Assembly (NCBI RefSeq): GCF_000306765.2
Contig: NC_017941.2
Span: 248,001-312,000, forward strand
Origin: Haloferax mediterranei ATCC 33500
Lineage (GTDB): Archaea > Halobacteriota > Halobacteria > Halobacteriales > Haloferacaceae
Length of the DNA stretch: 64,000 nt
Reading direction: 5' to 3'
The translations under genes and the position numbers were made by a program. The notes under the pieces were generated by a model. That model worked only from the letters and a program-made list of their open reading frames with translations, searched no databases and was not told where the DNA came from. Below, one piece after another: positions 45,801-55,220 of this stretch; positions within the stretch are counted from its first letter, which is position 1, and every line of letters begins with the position of its first letter.

Positions 45801-45958
45801 TTCGTCCCACTGGTCTCTCCAGAACAGCCAGCGGGTATCCAGCCCACCTCCACTTCCGCGTTTCTTGAACCGATAGACTGACCGACGGACTTACCCGTAA
45901 TCGATTGAAAGGAATGGGTACGCAGTTCAGCCGGTTACTCCACACTCCATCACATTTT

Positions 45959-45972
45959 TGAGATACATCTCA
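45959..45972. promoter_or_regulatory. Perfect palindrome before ribK, candidate operator
   Basis: TGAGATACATCTCA is a perfect inverted repeat with a two-base centre (TGAGAT/ATCTCA), 42 bases before the ribK start. RbkR-type proteins autoregulate riboflavin genes through palindromic sites, so this is a natural operator candidate; the match to the known motif was not tested. Confidence 0.5.
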
Positions 45973-46013
45973 GTTACGATACGCTTATGGGATGAGCGTT
46001 CGAATCGTGTGAT

Positions 46014-46727
46014 ATGTCAGAATCGGCAGTCGCCGCGACGGTCGGGTTCGATGAGTTGGCCACGCTCAAACTCGTTGCGCTCGACGGCGGCCGCTCCGGT
46101 CCGGTCAAAGTTTCCTGTTCAGGGCTTGCAAACCGGCTGGATGTCTCCAACCAGACGGCGTCACGCCGTCTCCAGCGCCTCGAAGAGGCCGATTTCATCG
46201 ACCGCGAAGTTGTCGCGGACGGCCAGTGGATAACCATCACTGACTCCGGTGAGTCGGCGCTCCGTCACGAATACGCGGACTACCGTCGTATCTTCGAGAC
46301 GCCGTCAGTGGTCGTCCTCGAAGGCGAGGTGACCGGCGGGATGGGTGAGGGTCGCCATTACATCTCGCTTCCGGGCTACATGGAGCAGTTCACCGAGCGA
46401 CTGGGCTACGAACCGTTCCCGGGTACGTTGAACGTCCGCCTCGACGATGACGCCATCCGCACTCGCGCGGGGATGTCCGCACTCGACGCAGTCCCAATCG
46501 ACGGGTGGGAGGACGACGAGCGGACATTCGGCCCGGCCACCTGCTACGCGGCCGTTATCGAAGTCGGTGACGAGTCGTACGACCCCGTCCACATCATCGT
46601 TCCCGAACGGACCCACCACGACGAGTCGCAACTCGAAATCATCGCGCCGGACAAACTCCGCGACGAACTCGACCTGTCCGACGGCGACACGATTACGGTC
46701 CGCGTCGAGGAGGCTGATTTCGAATGA
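46014..46727 (+). CDS. ribK: CTP-dependent riboflavin kinase with N-terminal HTH (RbkR)
   Basis: 237 residues. Residues 1-95 are a MarR-like winged helix ([20 protein letters not shown]). Residues 100-235 are the archaeal CTP-dependent riboflavin kinase ([40 protein letters not shown]). It makes FMN from riboflavin and CTP and, by analogy with RbkR, represses riboflavin genes. The stop overlaps the ribB start (ATGA), so they form one operon. The palindrome at 45959 is a likely operator. Confidence 0.92.
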   Translation: MSESAVAATVGFDELATLKLVALDGGRSGPVKVSCSGLANRLDVSNQTASRRLQRLEEADFIDREVVADGQWITITDSGESALRHEYADYRRIFETPSVVVLEGEVTGGMGEGRHYISLPGYMEQFTERLGYEPFPGTLNVRLDDDAIRTRAGMSALDAVPIDGWEDDERTFGPATCYAAVIEVGDESYDPVHIIVPERTHHDESQLEIIAPDKLRDELDLSDGDTITVRVEEADFE

Positions 46728-47407
46728 GTCGCCCCGCCGAGACCGACCTCGATGCCGTTTCGCGCGTCCTCGACGCGTTCCGCGCGGGCGACCCGGTGCT
46801 CATCCACGACTTCGACGACCGCGAAGGAGAAACGGACATCGTCTATCCGGCAGGTGCGGTTCGCCCCGCCGATGTGGCCCGGATGCGAAACGATGCCGGC
46901 GGACTCGTCTGTGTCGCCCTCCCGAACGACGTGGCCCAGACGCTCTCGCTGCCGTTCATGGACGACGTACTCGACCACCCGGCGGCCGCCGCACACGACC
47001 TCGCGTACGACTCGCGTTCGTCGTTTTCGTTCACGGTGAACCACCGCGACTCGTTTACGGGTATCACCGACCGCGACCGGGCGATGACCATCTCCCGACT
47101 CGCACCCGTCGCCGAGGCGACCCGCGCAGGCGACTACGGGGCCAACGATTTCGGCGGCGAGTTCCGCGCACCCGGACACGTCCACCTGCTCCGCGGCGCG
47201 CCGAACCTGCTCGAAGACCGGCAGGGACACACTGAACTCGGCCTTGCGCTGGCCGACGAAGCGGCCCTTCCGCCCGCTGTCGTCGTCTGCGAGATGCTCG
47301 ATGATGAGTCCGGCGCGGCACTTTCGAAGACGGCGGCCTCCGACTACGCCGCCAGACACGACCTCGCGTTCGTCGACGGCGACCGCCTCCTCGACGAACT
47401 CGTCTGA
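46724..47407 (+). CDS. ribB: 3,4-dihydroxy-2-butanone 4-phosphate synthase
   Basis: 227 residues. The acidic active-site motif [15 protein letters not shown], the substrate loop [20 protein letters not shown], and [20 protein letters not shown] are all present. It converts ribulose 5-phosphate to the four-carbon unit of riboflavin. There is no GTP cyclohydrolase domain attached. Four-base overlap with ribK. Confidence 0.94.
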   Translation: MSRPAETDLDAVSRVLDAFRAGDPVLIHDFDDREGETDIVYPAGAVRPADVARMRNDAGGLVCVALPNDVAQTLSLPFMDDVLDHPAAAAHDLAYDSRSSFSFTVNHRDSFTGITDRDRAMTISRLAPVAEATRAGDYGANDFGGEFRAPGHVHLLRGAPNLLEDRQGHTELGLALADEAALPPAVVVCEMLDDESGAALSKTAASDYAARHDLAFVDGDRLLDELV

Positions 47408-47429
47408 GTCGACTGGCCCGCTTCGCGTT

Positions 47430-48326
47430 TTATTCTCCACGCTGCCCGTCGCGCCACGACCACTCGGGTACCCATCCGAGGAGTTGCTTCGCTTTCTCCG
47501 TCGAAACGAGTGATTGGTGTCCAGACAGTTGGTCCCGAACGTCGGCGTCGGGATAGACGTCACGTGCGAGCGTCGCCGACTCGACCGTCGTTGAGGTGTC
47601 CGCTGCCGCCGCCCAGAACTCCTCGTGACCCTCGTAGTTCGCTTCGAGCGCGCGCCGAACGAGCCTCGCCGCGTCCTCGCGTCCGAGATACGAAAACAGC
47701 GTATTCCGCGCGGTGTGGAAGAAGCCCGCCTCTTTGAGTCCCGAAAGCGACCGGTCTCGCTCGGCAAAGGTCTGTCTCGCTTCTTCCTTGCTCGGCATCC
47801 ACGGAAACCGAAGACTGGCGATGGTTTTTGGCGCATCGTCTCGCCGCGAGAACCCCGTCGCGGTCTGTTCGGCGATGTACTTTCCGAGTCCGTAAGGGTT
47901 CGACGGCGTTTCTCTGTGGCCCTCGTCAATCGGGAGATAGTCGATTCGAGCGGGGTCGGGTTCGAAACTCCCGCCGATGGCGCTCATACTCGATGCGATG
48001 GCAACGTTGTCGATGTCGAGAGCGGCCGCCGCTTCGAGGACGACGTACGTCGATTGAACGTTGCTCTCGAACACGCGGTGACCCGGGTCGTGGTCGGGCG
48101 TCGAAATGGTCCCGAGGTGGACGATGGCATCGGCGTCGACTGCACTGAGCGTCGCCGTGAGGTCGCCCGAATCCAAGGCGCTCACCCGGTAGTCGTGGTC
48201 CGCGAGGGCTGATTTGCTGTGGCGACTGAGGTTCGTCACCGTGTAGCCGTTTGTCCGAAGGTGAGCGACAACCGTCGGACCGAGTTGTCCAGTTCCGCCC
48301 GTGACGGCGATAGATTCGAGGGCCAT
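47430..48326 (-). CDS. NAD-dependent epimerase/dehydratase family protein
   Basis: 298 residues from ATG 48326 (MALESIAVTGGTGQLGPTVV). The GGTGQLG nucleotide loop, Ser in ASSMSAIGG and YxxxK in NPYGLGKYIAEQ mark an extended SDR of the epimerase type. Substrate is unknown: sugar nucleotides, uronates or quinone-like compounds are all possible. It is convergent with ribB, 22 bases apart, and divergent from ilvE. Confidence 0.85.
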   Translation of the reverse strand: MALESIAVTGGTGQLGPTVVAHLRTNGYTVTNLSRHSKSALADHDYRVSALDSGDLTATLSAVDADAIVHLGTISTPDHDPGHRVFESNVQSTYVVLEAAAALDIDNVAIASSMSAIGGSFEPDPARIDYLPIDEGHRETPSNPYGLGKYIAEQTATGFSRRDDAPKTIASLRFPWMPSKEEARQTFAERDRSLSGLKEAGFFHTARNTLFSYLGREDAARLVRRALEANYEGHEEFWAAAADTSTTVESATLARDVYPDADVRDQLSGHQSLVSTEKAKQLLGWVPEWSWRDGQRGE

Positions 48327-48417
48327 ACCCCGGAAGTGGTGTTGCACAGACAAAATCATCGGGGCCGCTGTGGCCGGTTCGTCATGATTTTAGAGGGGGG
48401 CCTCCGAAGGCAGGTAT

Positions 48418-49356
48418 ATGGGATTCGATGATATGGACGTGTCCACGATTTGGATGAACGGCGAATACGTGGACTGGGAGGACGCACAGATTCACGTCCT
48501 CACGCACGGACTCCACTACGGTACGGGTATCTTTGAGGGCGTTCGCGCCTACGAAACCGACCGCGGTCCGGCTATCTTCCGCTGGGAAGAACACCTCGAA
48601 CGGCTCTACAACTCCGCGAAGCCGTACGACATGGATATCCAGTACTCGCCCGAGGAACTCACCGAGGCGACACTGGAAGTCGTCCGCCGGAACGACCTCG
48701 GCGGCTGTTACATCCGCCCCATCGCCTACTACGGCTACGACTCGCTCGGCGTCAGCCCCAAGGACAACCCGACCGACGTTGCCATCGCCGCGTGGCCGTG
48801 GGGAACGTACCTCGGCGAGGACGCGCTCGAAAACGGCGTCGACGTGATGGTCTCGTCGTGGCGTAAGCACGCATCGAGCCAGATTCCGACGAACGCGAAG
48901 ACGACCGGTCTGTACGTGAACTCTCTTCTCGCCGGTGAGGAGGCACGTCGAAACGGCTACGTCGAAGCAATCGTCCTGAACAAGGAGGGGAACGTCGCAG
49001 AAGGACCCGGCGAGAACATCTTCATGGTTCGCGACGGGAAAATCTATACCCCCGGACTCTCGCAGAGTATTCTCGACGGTATTACCCGCGACACCGTCAT
49101 CACGCTCGCCCGCGAGCACGGCTACGAAGTCGACGACAGCGCCGTCATCAGCCGCGGCGAACTCCACACCGCCGACGAACTGTTCTTCACCGGCAGCGCC
49201 GCCGAAGTGACGCCCATCCGCAAGGTCGACAACGTCGTCATCGGCGAGGGCACGCGCGGCCCGGTCACCGAAGAACTCCAGACCGCCTTCTTCGACCTCG
49301 TCGAGCGCAAGACCGACGACCACGAAGAGTGGTTCACCTACGTCGAAGAGCAGTAA
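48418..49356 (+). CDS. ilvE: Branched-chain amino acid aminotransferase
   Basis: 312 residues from ATG 48418; ATG 48433 (MDVSTIWMNGEYVDWEDAQI) is an equally good start. Fold-type IV PLP motifs: LHYGTGIFEGVRAYE, IPTNAKTTGLYVNSLLAGEE with the PLP Lys, and EGPGENIFMVRDGKIYTP. It interconverts Leu, Ile and Val with their 2-oxo acids. A T-run at 49372-49377 just after the stop may end the transcript. Confidence 0.92.
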   Translation: MGFDDMDVSTIWMNGEYVDWEDAQIHVLTHGLHYGTGIFEGVRAYETDRGPAIFRWEEHLERLYNSAKPYDMDIQYSPEELTEATLEVVRRNDLGGCYIRPIAYYGYDSLGVSPKDNPTDVAIAAWPWGTYLGEDALENGVDVMVSSWRKHASSQIPTNAKTTGLYVNSLLAGEEARRNGYVEAIVLNKEGNVAEGPGENIFMVRDGKIYTPGLSQSILDGITRDTVITLAREHGYEVDDSAVISRGELHTADELFFTGSAAEVTPIRKVDNVVIGEGTRGPVTEELQTAFFDLVERKTDDHEEWFTYVEEQ

Positions 49357-49432
49357 CGCGGTAGCACAGCGATTTTTTGCGGCGGTTCAACGACGACAGC
49401 GACGAGAAACGACGCTGGCGAGTGCCCGCGCC

Positions 49433-50074
49433 TTATTCGTTCGTAACTTGGCCGTCCGTCGACTCCTCCGTGACTTCGATGTTGAACTCGTCGATGTGGT
49501 CCTGTTCGGCGAACCCAGCCGAAAGGACGCGCGTGAGGGCTTCTTCGACTTTCTCGCCCGTCTCTTCGATATCGTCGGGGTCGACCTCCATCACGAAGCC
49601 GGTGGTGATGTTCGGCGCGGTCGGCATGAAGACGATTTCCCTGCCGTCAGCGGTCTTCTTGCCGGTTTTGAACGCAGTCATCCGAATCCCCGGCCACGTT
49701 TCGAGACGGACGGGTTTCTGGAGGTCTTCGGTGCCTGTAAGTGCCGTTTCGACTGCGAGTTTAGAAGCGTTGTAGACGATGCGAACGAGCGGGACCTTGT
49801 TCATCGCCGCGTCGATACCCGATTCGAGCACCCGCCCGACAGTCGTCCGCATGAGGTAGCCCACCGAGAGGACGAGCAACACGAAGATAATGATGGCAAC
49901 GAAGAAGCCGAACACCTCCGATTCAGTGGTTGGGTCCGACCCTCCTGTGAGGAGTGTAGATACGAAGGGAATTTTGATAATGCTATTGTAAAATATTGTA
50001 AATATATAGATAATAACGATGAGCGGTACGAGGACCACGAGACCGCTGGCGAAGTCGCGTCTCCACGAGGACAT
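49433..50074 (-). CDS. DUF502-family membrane protein
   Basis: 213 residues with two N-terminal membrane spans (DFASGLVVLVPLIVIIYIFT and FGFFVAIIIFVLLVLSVGYL). A soluble domain follows, with IVYNASKLAVETALTGTEDL and VVFMPTAPNITTGFV-like segments (read IVFMPTAPNITTGFVMEVDP here). This is the DUF502 pattern; the family is widespread and uncharacterised. A low-GC stretch at 49975-50015 encodes the first helix (Ile/Tyr/Phe codons). Confidence 0.88.
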   Translation of the reverse strand: MSSWRRDFASGLVVLVPLIVIIYIFTIFYNSIIKIPFVSTLLTGGSDPTTESEVFGFFVAIIIFVLLVLSVGYLMRTTVGRVLESGIDAAMNKVPLVRIVYNASKLAVETALTGTEDLQKPVRLETWPGIRMTAFKTGKKTADGREIVFMPTAPNITTGFVMEVDPDDIEETGEKVEEALTRVLSAGFAEQDHIDEFNIEVTEESTDGQVTNE

Positions 50075-50166
50075 TGATATTCGGTACGTGAACCCGCGGG
50101 CATAAGGGGATTTCTAGTACGGGTCGTGACGACACAGTCCAAAACCGATGCCGTCGAACAGTTGTC

Positions 50167-51006
50167 CTAGATACCGACGACCGCACGAAGCGCGAATAGC
50201 GCGTTCTCCTTGCGCTCGCGGACGCGGCGGTAGAAGTACGAGAACCACTTGCCGCCGTACGGCGCGTACTGCCACACTTCGATGCCCTCAGCAGCAAGCT
50301 CGCGCTGGGCGTCCTCACGCACGCCCATGAGCATCTGAATCTCGTAGTCGCGGTCGTACTCCGCGCTGAGTTCGCGCGCGTAGTCAATCATCTCTGGGTC
50401 GTGACTCCCGACGGCGATACCGCCCTCGTACTCTCGAAAGAGGTACGCCAGCAGTTCCTTGTACACTTCGTCGATCTTCGACTTCTTCTTGTGCGCGATG
50501 GATGCCGGTTCGTCGTACGCGCCCTTGACGAGGCGAATCTTCCCCGGCACGTCGGCGAGTCGCTCTAAGTCATCGGGCGTGCGCTTCAGGTTCGCCTGCA
50601 CACACAGTCCCATGCCGCCGCCGAACTCGCGGGCGAGTTCCTCGAAAGCGTCGAGCGTCACGTCGGTCGTCTCGTGGTCCTCCATGTCGCACCACAGGAA
50701 GACGCCGTGGTCGTCGGCCGCCGCAGCGATGCGTCGGTAGTTTTCGACGAATACGTCGTCACCCACGTCGAGTCCGATTTGCGAGGGCTTCACCGAGACG
50801 CAGGCGTCGAGGTCCGACGACGCGATATCTTCGACCAGTTGGATGTACGCGTCGGCGTCTTCATCGGCCGGACCGCGCTCGTGGTAGTGCTCGCCGAGGA
50901 GGTTCAGAATAACTGCCACGCCGTCTTCGTTCATCTGTCGGGCGTGGTCGAGTGCCCCTGCCGCGGATTCTCCCGCGACGAACTTGCTCGCGATGGGCGG
51001 AATCAT
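50167..51006 (-). CDS. Proline dehydrogenase
   Basis: 279 residues, the short single-domain archaeal/bacterial form. The FAD-binding barrel is shown by VSVKPSQIGLDVGDDVFVEN, FLWCDMEDHETTDVTLDAFE, VKGAYDEPASIAHKKKSKID and QMLMGVREDAQRELAAEG. The C-terminal YRRVRERKEN motif binds the substrate carboxylate. It oxidises proline to pyrroline-5-carboxylate. No pyrroline-5-carboxylate dehydrogenase gene is adjacent. ATG 51006. Confidence 0.93.
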   Translation of the reverse strand: MIPPIASKFVAGESAAGALDHARQMNEDGVAVILNLLGEHYHERGPADEDADAYIQLVEDIASSDLDACVSVKPSQIGLDVGDDVFVENYRRIAAAADDHGVFLWCDMEDHETTDVTLDAFEELAREFGGGMGLCVQANLKRTPDDLERLADVPGKIRLVKGAYDEPASIAHKKKSKIDEVYKELLAYLFREYEGGIAVGSHDPEMIDYARELSAEYDRDYEIQMLMGVREDAQRELAAEGIEVWQYAPYGGKWFSYFYRRVRERKENALFALRAVVGI

Positions 51007-51132
51007 GATAAAAGATTACGACCGTCCGGTATTCAGAGTTATCATCCCTGACGAACCGTAATCGGGTGACGTCGTCGCCTCTCCCCGCGACGAATCGTCG
51101 GAACTTACATTCCCCCCCACGGACGAACTCGC

Positions 51133-51675
51133 ATGGTCGTCTCTCTCGTCGTTACTGCCTTCTGGGCGATGTTGCCCGCGTATGTGCCGAACAACGCCGC
51201 CGTCCTCGCCGGTGGGGGTCGTCCCATCGATGGTGGTCGAACGTGGGGCGGCAGTCGCGTCCTCGGAGACGGAAAGACGTGGCGCGGAACCGCGGCCGGG
51301 ACGCTCGCCGGAACCGCCCTCGCGCTCGCCCTCAACGCTGCTGAACCGGCCGTCTCGGGCGCGGTCGGCACCGACCTCCCGACGTTCCCCGTCGTCGCCG
51401 GGTTCGGTCTCGCCCTCGGTGCGATGCTCGGCGATATCGGCGCGTCGTTCCTGAAGCGCCGGACGGGTCGTGAACGCGGTGCTGCGTTCCCCGGTCTCGA
51501 CCAACTCGACTTCGTCGTCGGCGCGCTCGTCCTCGCGTACATCACCGCGCCCGGGTGGTTCACGGCGACGTTCACACTCCCCGTGCTCGCCGTCGTTCTC
51601 GTCATGACGCCCGTCTTGCACGTCGTCACCAACGTCGCCGCGTATCTGCTTGGATTCAAGAACGAGCCCTGGTAA
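51133..51675 (+). CDS. carS: CDP-archaeol synthase
   Basis: 180 residues with four or five membrane helices. The conserved loop [20 protein letters not shown] followed by [13 protein letters not shown] is diagnostic of CarS. The enzyme transfers CTP to unsaturated archaetidic acid, making CDP-archaeol for all polar lipid headgroups. It lies upstream of pyrE, with a tandem-repeat tract in between. Confidence 0.94.
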   Translation: MVVSLVVTAFWAMLPAYVPNNAAVLAGGGRPIDGGRTWGGSRVLGDGKTWRGTAAGTLAGTALALALNAAEPAVSGAVGTDLPTFPVVAGFGLALGAMLGDIGASFLKRRTGRERGAAFPGLDQLDFVVGALVLAYITAPGWFTATFTLPVLAVVLVMTPVLHVVTNVAAYLLGFKNEPW

Positions 51676-51740
51676 TCCACTTTTCTGCGTCGGAGTCGTC
51701 TTCGACCTCACTCGCGGTACAGCGTTGGACGAACTCTACC

Positions 51741-51860
51741 GCCTCCGCTTCACCCTGCTTCGCCCCGCTTCACCCTGCTTCGCCCCGCCTCGCCCTACTT
51801 CGCTCCGCCTTGCCCTACTTCGCTCCGCCTTGCCCTACTTCGCTCCGCCTTGCCCTACTT
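51741..51860. repeat. 20-base tandem repeat, six units
   Basis: Six exact-period 20-base units fill 51741-51860. The last three, at 51801, 51821 and 51841, are identical (CGCTCCGCCTTGCCCTACTT); the first three differ by a few bases. The tract ends 50 bases before the pyrE start. It is pyrimidine-rich on the plus strand and not coding in a credible frame. Confidence 0.95.
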
Positions 51861-51910
51861 CGCCCCGAACCAACCCGCTTAAGCGCCCTGCTCGTTCCTG
51901 TTGAAACAAG

Positions 51911-52441
51911 ATGGCGAACACAGAACTCATCGAGGCGCTTCGTGACGCCGACGCGGTTCAGTTCGGCGAGTTCGAACTCTCCCACGGCGGCACGAGCAAC
52001 TACTACGTCGACAAGTACCTCTTCGAAACCGACCCGCGGTGTCTGAAACTCATCGCCGAGGCGTTCGCGGAACTCGTCGAAGGCGACGAGAAACTCGCCG
52101 GCGTCGCACTCGGAGCCGTTCCGCTTGTGGCCGCGACGGCCGTCGAAACGGAGAAACCCTACGTCATCGCTCGGAAGAAGGCCAAAGAGTACGGCACGGC
52201 GAAGCGAATCGAAGGCGCGCTCGAAGACGGCGAAGAAGTCGTCGTCCTCGAAGATATCGCAACGACGGGCCAGAGCGCAGTCGACGCCGTCGAGGCGCTC
52301 CGCGATGCGGGCGCGGTCGTCGACCGCGTCATCGTCGTTGTCGACCGTCAAGAGGGCGCAGACGAACTATTGGCCGAACACGACATCGAACTGCAGTCGC
52401 TTCTTACTGCCGAAGACTTGCTCGCCGACGCCGACAACTAA
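51911..52441 (+). CDS. pyrE2: Orotate phosphoribosyltransferase
   Basis: 176 residues. The PRPP-binding loop [20 protein letters not shown] and the orotate-site segment [20 protein letters not shown] are clear. It joins orotate and PRPP to form orotidine 5'-phosphate in pyrimidine synthesis. In H. volcanii the equivalent gene is the standard uracil-auxotrophy marker pyrE2. A GCTTAAGC sequence at about 51877 may be part of its promoter. Confidence 0.94.
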   Translation: MANTELIEALRDADAVQFGEFELSHGGTSNYYVDKYLFETDPRCLKLIAEAFAELVEGDEKLAGVALGAVPLVAATAVETEKPYVIARKKAKEYGTAKRIEGALEDGEEVVVLEDIATTGQSAVDAVEALRDAGAVVDRVIVVVDRQEGADELLAEHDIELQSLLTAEDLLADADN

Positions 52442-52515
52442 TACACGCTTGTGACTAATTCGCGTGCAATCTGCAATCGAAGTATTCATTTTTGTGCAAG
52501 CTCGAAGGCGAAGGC

Positions 52516-53229
52516 ATGAACAGAGCAGAGAAGGCCGCACTCCAGTTGCAGGCCGTTTCCGTACTCCGGATGCTCAAAGAGACCCGGACGTACGACGAAC
52601 TGGCCGAACTCACGGGGCTGCCGGCCGGCGACCTCAACCGCTACGTCAACGGGCACGTCCTGCCCGGTGTCGAACGCGCTCGCGAGGTCGTCGAAGGTGT
52701 CGGACGAAACGCACTCGCTGACGAACTTGAAGCCCGTGTCCGCTTCGATGACGAGGGTTACGTCGACAATTCCGGCGTCGTCTTCGACCAGTCGTTCCTC
52801 GACCTCGTTGCGCCCGTCGCAGCGAATACGCTGAACTTCGAACGGCCGGACGTGATTTTGACCGCGGCGACCGACGGTATCACCCTCGGTGCCGCGATGG
52901 CGAGCTACTTCGGCGCGCGCCTCGCGTACGCGAAGAAGTCGAAAGAGACCGCCGTCGAGGACTTCATCGAGTCGCGTCAGCGACTCGCCTCCGGTATCGA
53001 ATTGACCTACTATCTCCCTGCGAGCGCCATCGACGCCGGCGAGCGAGTGCTCGTCGTCGACGACCTCATCCGCTCCGGCGAGACACAGGAACTCCTCTTG
53101 GATATCGCTCTGCAGGCTGACGCGAACATCGCCGGCGTCTTTGCGCTCATCGCCGTCGGCGACGAGGGAACGAACCGCGCCCGCGAACTCACCGAGGCAC
53201 CGGTCGGCGCACTCAGCATCTTCGAATAA
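52516..53229 (+). CDS. HTH-phosphoribosyltransferase regulator (GfcR/PyrE-like)
   Basis: 237 residues from ATG 52516 (MNRAEKAALQLQAVSVLRML). The N-terminal 75 residues are an HTH (TYDELAELTGLPAGDLNRYV). The rest is a type I phosphoribosyltransferase fold with the PRPP motif RVLVVDDLIRSGETQELLLD. Such fusions act as transcription factors that sense PRPP or nucleotides (PurR in bacteria; GfcR in haloarchaea, which controls sugar catabolism). The next gene is a nucleobase permease, favouring a role in purine or pyrimidine uptake. Both genes share a GTGCAAT motif upstream. Confidence 0.87.
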   Translation: MNRAEKAALQLQAVSVLRMLKETRTYDELAELTGLPAGDLNRYVNGHVLPGVERAREVVEGVGRNALADELEARVRFDDEGYVDNSGVVFDQSFLDLVAPVAANTLNFERPDVILTAATDGITLGAAMASYFGARLAYAKKSKETAVEDFIESRQRLASGIELTYYLPASAIDAGERVLVVDDLIRSGETQELLLDIALQADANIAGVFALIAVGDEGTNRARELTEAPVGALSIFE

Positions 53230-53601
53230 CGGCGCTTTCTCGGACGTGAGGAACGGGATTTCAGAATCCTTTTGCTTCCGCTTTGCATCGACCCGACGGG
53301 TTACGATTTGGCTTGGAGATTGCAGTGGGCACGCGCGTCAGTGATGCCAGTTCCGACGGCTCCCGTCTCGGCTACTGACGCCCGGTTGCGCTCATCGGCG
53401 ACTCCACCAACTTCTCGATGTGTTCTCGTAATTGCTAGGTGACACTACAGCCGCTGTTTCTGCTAATTGTGGTCCAAAAATAGTCACCTATGTGTGGGTA
53501 GATTCTATCGAAGCCTCTTATCAATGCATGTTTGTGTATATTTCCACCGGCTGGATGGTAATGCTTATGTGTGCAATACTGGGTATGCTTAGTCGTGCAT
53601 C
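53230..53601 (+). promoter_or_regulatory. Long leader/regulatory region before the NCS2 permease
   Basis: This 372-base gap holds no credible gene. It contains an inverted repeat TAGGTGAC (53436-53443) / GTCACCTA (53483-53490) and a GTGCAAT motif at 53571-53577. The latter matches 52464-52470 upstream of the HTH-phosphoribosyltransferase gene, suggesting a common operator. The stretch from 53440 on is more AT-rich than its surroundings. Confidence 0.45.
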
Positions 53602-55071
53602 ATGGGGCTATCTGAAACCCTCGCAAACTACTTCGACGTGCATAAACACGGGTCTACGGTCAAGGCCGAAATTCTCGCGGGTATCACGACATTCTTGACC
53701 ATGTCTTACATTGTCGTGGTCAACCCGGACATCATGACGGGTATCCCGGGCGCGAAGCCGGGTATCATCATCGACGGCTACACTCCGGGACAAGTCGAGT
53801 CGATGCTCGTCGTCGTGACCATCCTCGCGGCCGCGATTGCGACACTCACGATGGCGTTCTACGCGAACCGTCCGTTCGCGCAAGCACCCGGTCTCGGTCT
53901 GAACGCCTTTTTCGCGTTCACGGTCGTCGGAGCGCTCGGTATCTCGTGGCAGACGGCCCTCGCCGCCGTGTTCGTGGAAGGGCTGCTCTTTATCGTGCTC
54001 ACCGCCGTCGGGGCGCGTGAGGCCATCATCAAGATATTCCCGCACCCGGTCAAGATGGCCGTCGGGACTGGTATCGGGCTCTTCTTAGCCATCATCGGCT
54101 TGCAGGCGATGGGTATCGTCGTGGACGATACCGCAACGCTCGTCACGCTCGGTAGTCTCGCGTCGAATCCAGTCGCTATCGTCTCTGTGGTCGGTCTCTT
54201 CATGACGTTCGTCCTCTACGCCGCGGACGTTCCGGGTTCAATCCTGCTCGGTATCGCTCTGACGACGGTACTCGGATGGGCAGTGACGCAGCTCGGTCTC
54301 GTCGGTCTCGACGCCGGTCTCGTCGTCGCGGCGGGAACTACGGCCGTTACACTCCCGGTCATTGGAACGTTCGACCTCGTCGTCCCCGGTTCTGGGTCAG
54401 TCGTAACCTACAACATCACACCGCTTGCTGGCTCGTTCATCTCGGGCTTCGGAAACGTTGAGGCGTTCAGTTTCGCCCTCATCGTCTTCACGTTCTTCTT
54501 CGTGGACTTCTTCGACACCGCCGGCACGCTCGTCGGCGTCGGACAGGTTGCGGGCTTCCTCGACGATAACGGCGACCTCCCCGACATCGACAAGCCGCTT
54601 ATGGCCGACGCAGTCGGTACCACCGCGGGTGCGGCGCTTGGCACGTCGACGGTCACGACGTACATCGAGTCCGCATCGGGTGTCGAAGAAGGCGGTCGCA
54701 CGGGTTTGACTGCGCTCGTGACCGCCGGTCTCTTCCTCGCCTCGCTCGCGCTCGTCCCCCTCGCAACGGCGATTCCGCTGTACGCCTCGCACATCGCGCT
54801 CGTCGTCATCGGCGTCGTGATGCTCCGCAACGTCGTCGACATCGCGTGGGACGACATCACTCACACCATCCCGGCCGGTATGACCATCCTTATCATGCCG
54901 TTTACCTACTCTATCGCCTACGGCATCGCGTCGGGCATTATCTCGTACCCTCTCGTGAAGCTCGCTGCCGGTGAATACGACGACATCAGTGCAGGCCAGT
55001 GGGCCCTCGCCGTCGCCTTCTTCATCTACTTCGTCGTCCGTACCTCCGGGATGCTTCAGGCACAGGTCTGA
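53602..55071 (+). CDS. NCS2/AzgA-type nucleobase permease
   Basis: 489 residues, about 12-14 membrane segments. AzgA-type motifs: AGITTFLTMSYIVVVNPDIM near the N-terminus, APGLGLNAFFAFTVV, FVDFFDTAGTLVGVGQVAGF and GTSTVTTYIESASGVEEGGR. It imports hypoxanthine, guanine, adenine or related bases by proton or sodium coupling; the exact base cannot be told. It directly follows the phosphoribosyltransferase-type regulator, which probably controls it. Confidence 0.9.
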   Translation: MGLSETLANYFDVHKHGSTVKAEILAGITTFLTMSYIVVVNPDIMTGIPGAKPGIIIDGYTPGQVESMLVVVTILAAAIATLTMAFYANRPFAQAPGLGLNAFFAFTVVGALGISWQTALAAVFVEGLLFIVLTAVGAREAIIKIFPHPVKMAVGTGIGLFLAIIGLQAMGIVVDDTATLVTLGSLASNPVAIVSVVGLFMTFVLYAADVPGSILLGIALTTVLGWAVTQLGLVGLDAGLVVAAGTTAVTLPVIGTFDLVVPGSGSVVTYNITPLAGSFISGFGNVEAFSFALIVFTFFFVDFFDTAGTLVGVGQVAGFLDDNGDLPDIDKPLMADAVGTTAGAALGTSTVTTYIESASGVEEGGRTGLTALVTAGLFLASLALVPLATAIPLYASHIALVVIGVVMLRNVVDIAWDDITHTIPAGMTILIMPFTYSIAYGIASGIISYPLVKLAAGEYDDISAGQWALAVAFFIYFVVRTSGMLQAQV

Positions 55072-55094
55072 CCACGCGCCGACGACCCCTCCTC

Positions 55095-55175
55095 GGATTT
55101 CTGCTTTTTGCTCTTTCCGGGGGATTTCTGCATTTCGCTCTTTCCGGGGGATTTCTGCATTTCGCTCTCTCCGGA
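55095..55175. repeat. 27-base tandem repeat, three units
   Basis: Units starting GGATTTCTG occur at 55095, 55122 and 55149 with a 27-base period and few differences, ending in a CTCTxxCCGG block each. The array occupies most of the gap between the permease stop (55071) and the arylsulfotransferase-like start (55221). Confidence 0.93.
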
Positions 55176-55220
55176 GAGATACACAAAATATTGAACGGGT
55201 ACGCTTCAGTATTCGAGTGC

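Noticed and set aside
51741..51860. CRISPR or coding repeat before pyrE
   Set aside because: The 20-base units are contiguous without spacers and open frames through them continue into nothing recognisable.
54999..55220. N-terminal extension of the arylsulfotransferase-like protein
   Set aside because: It reads through the 27-base repeats and the end of the permease gene; ATG 55221 gives a proper membrane segment.
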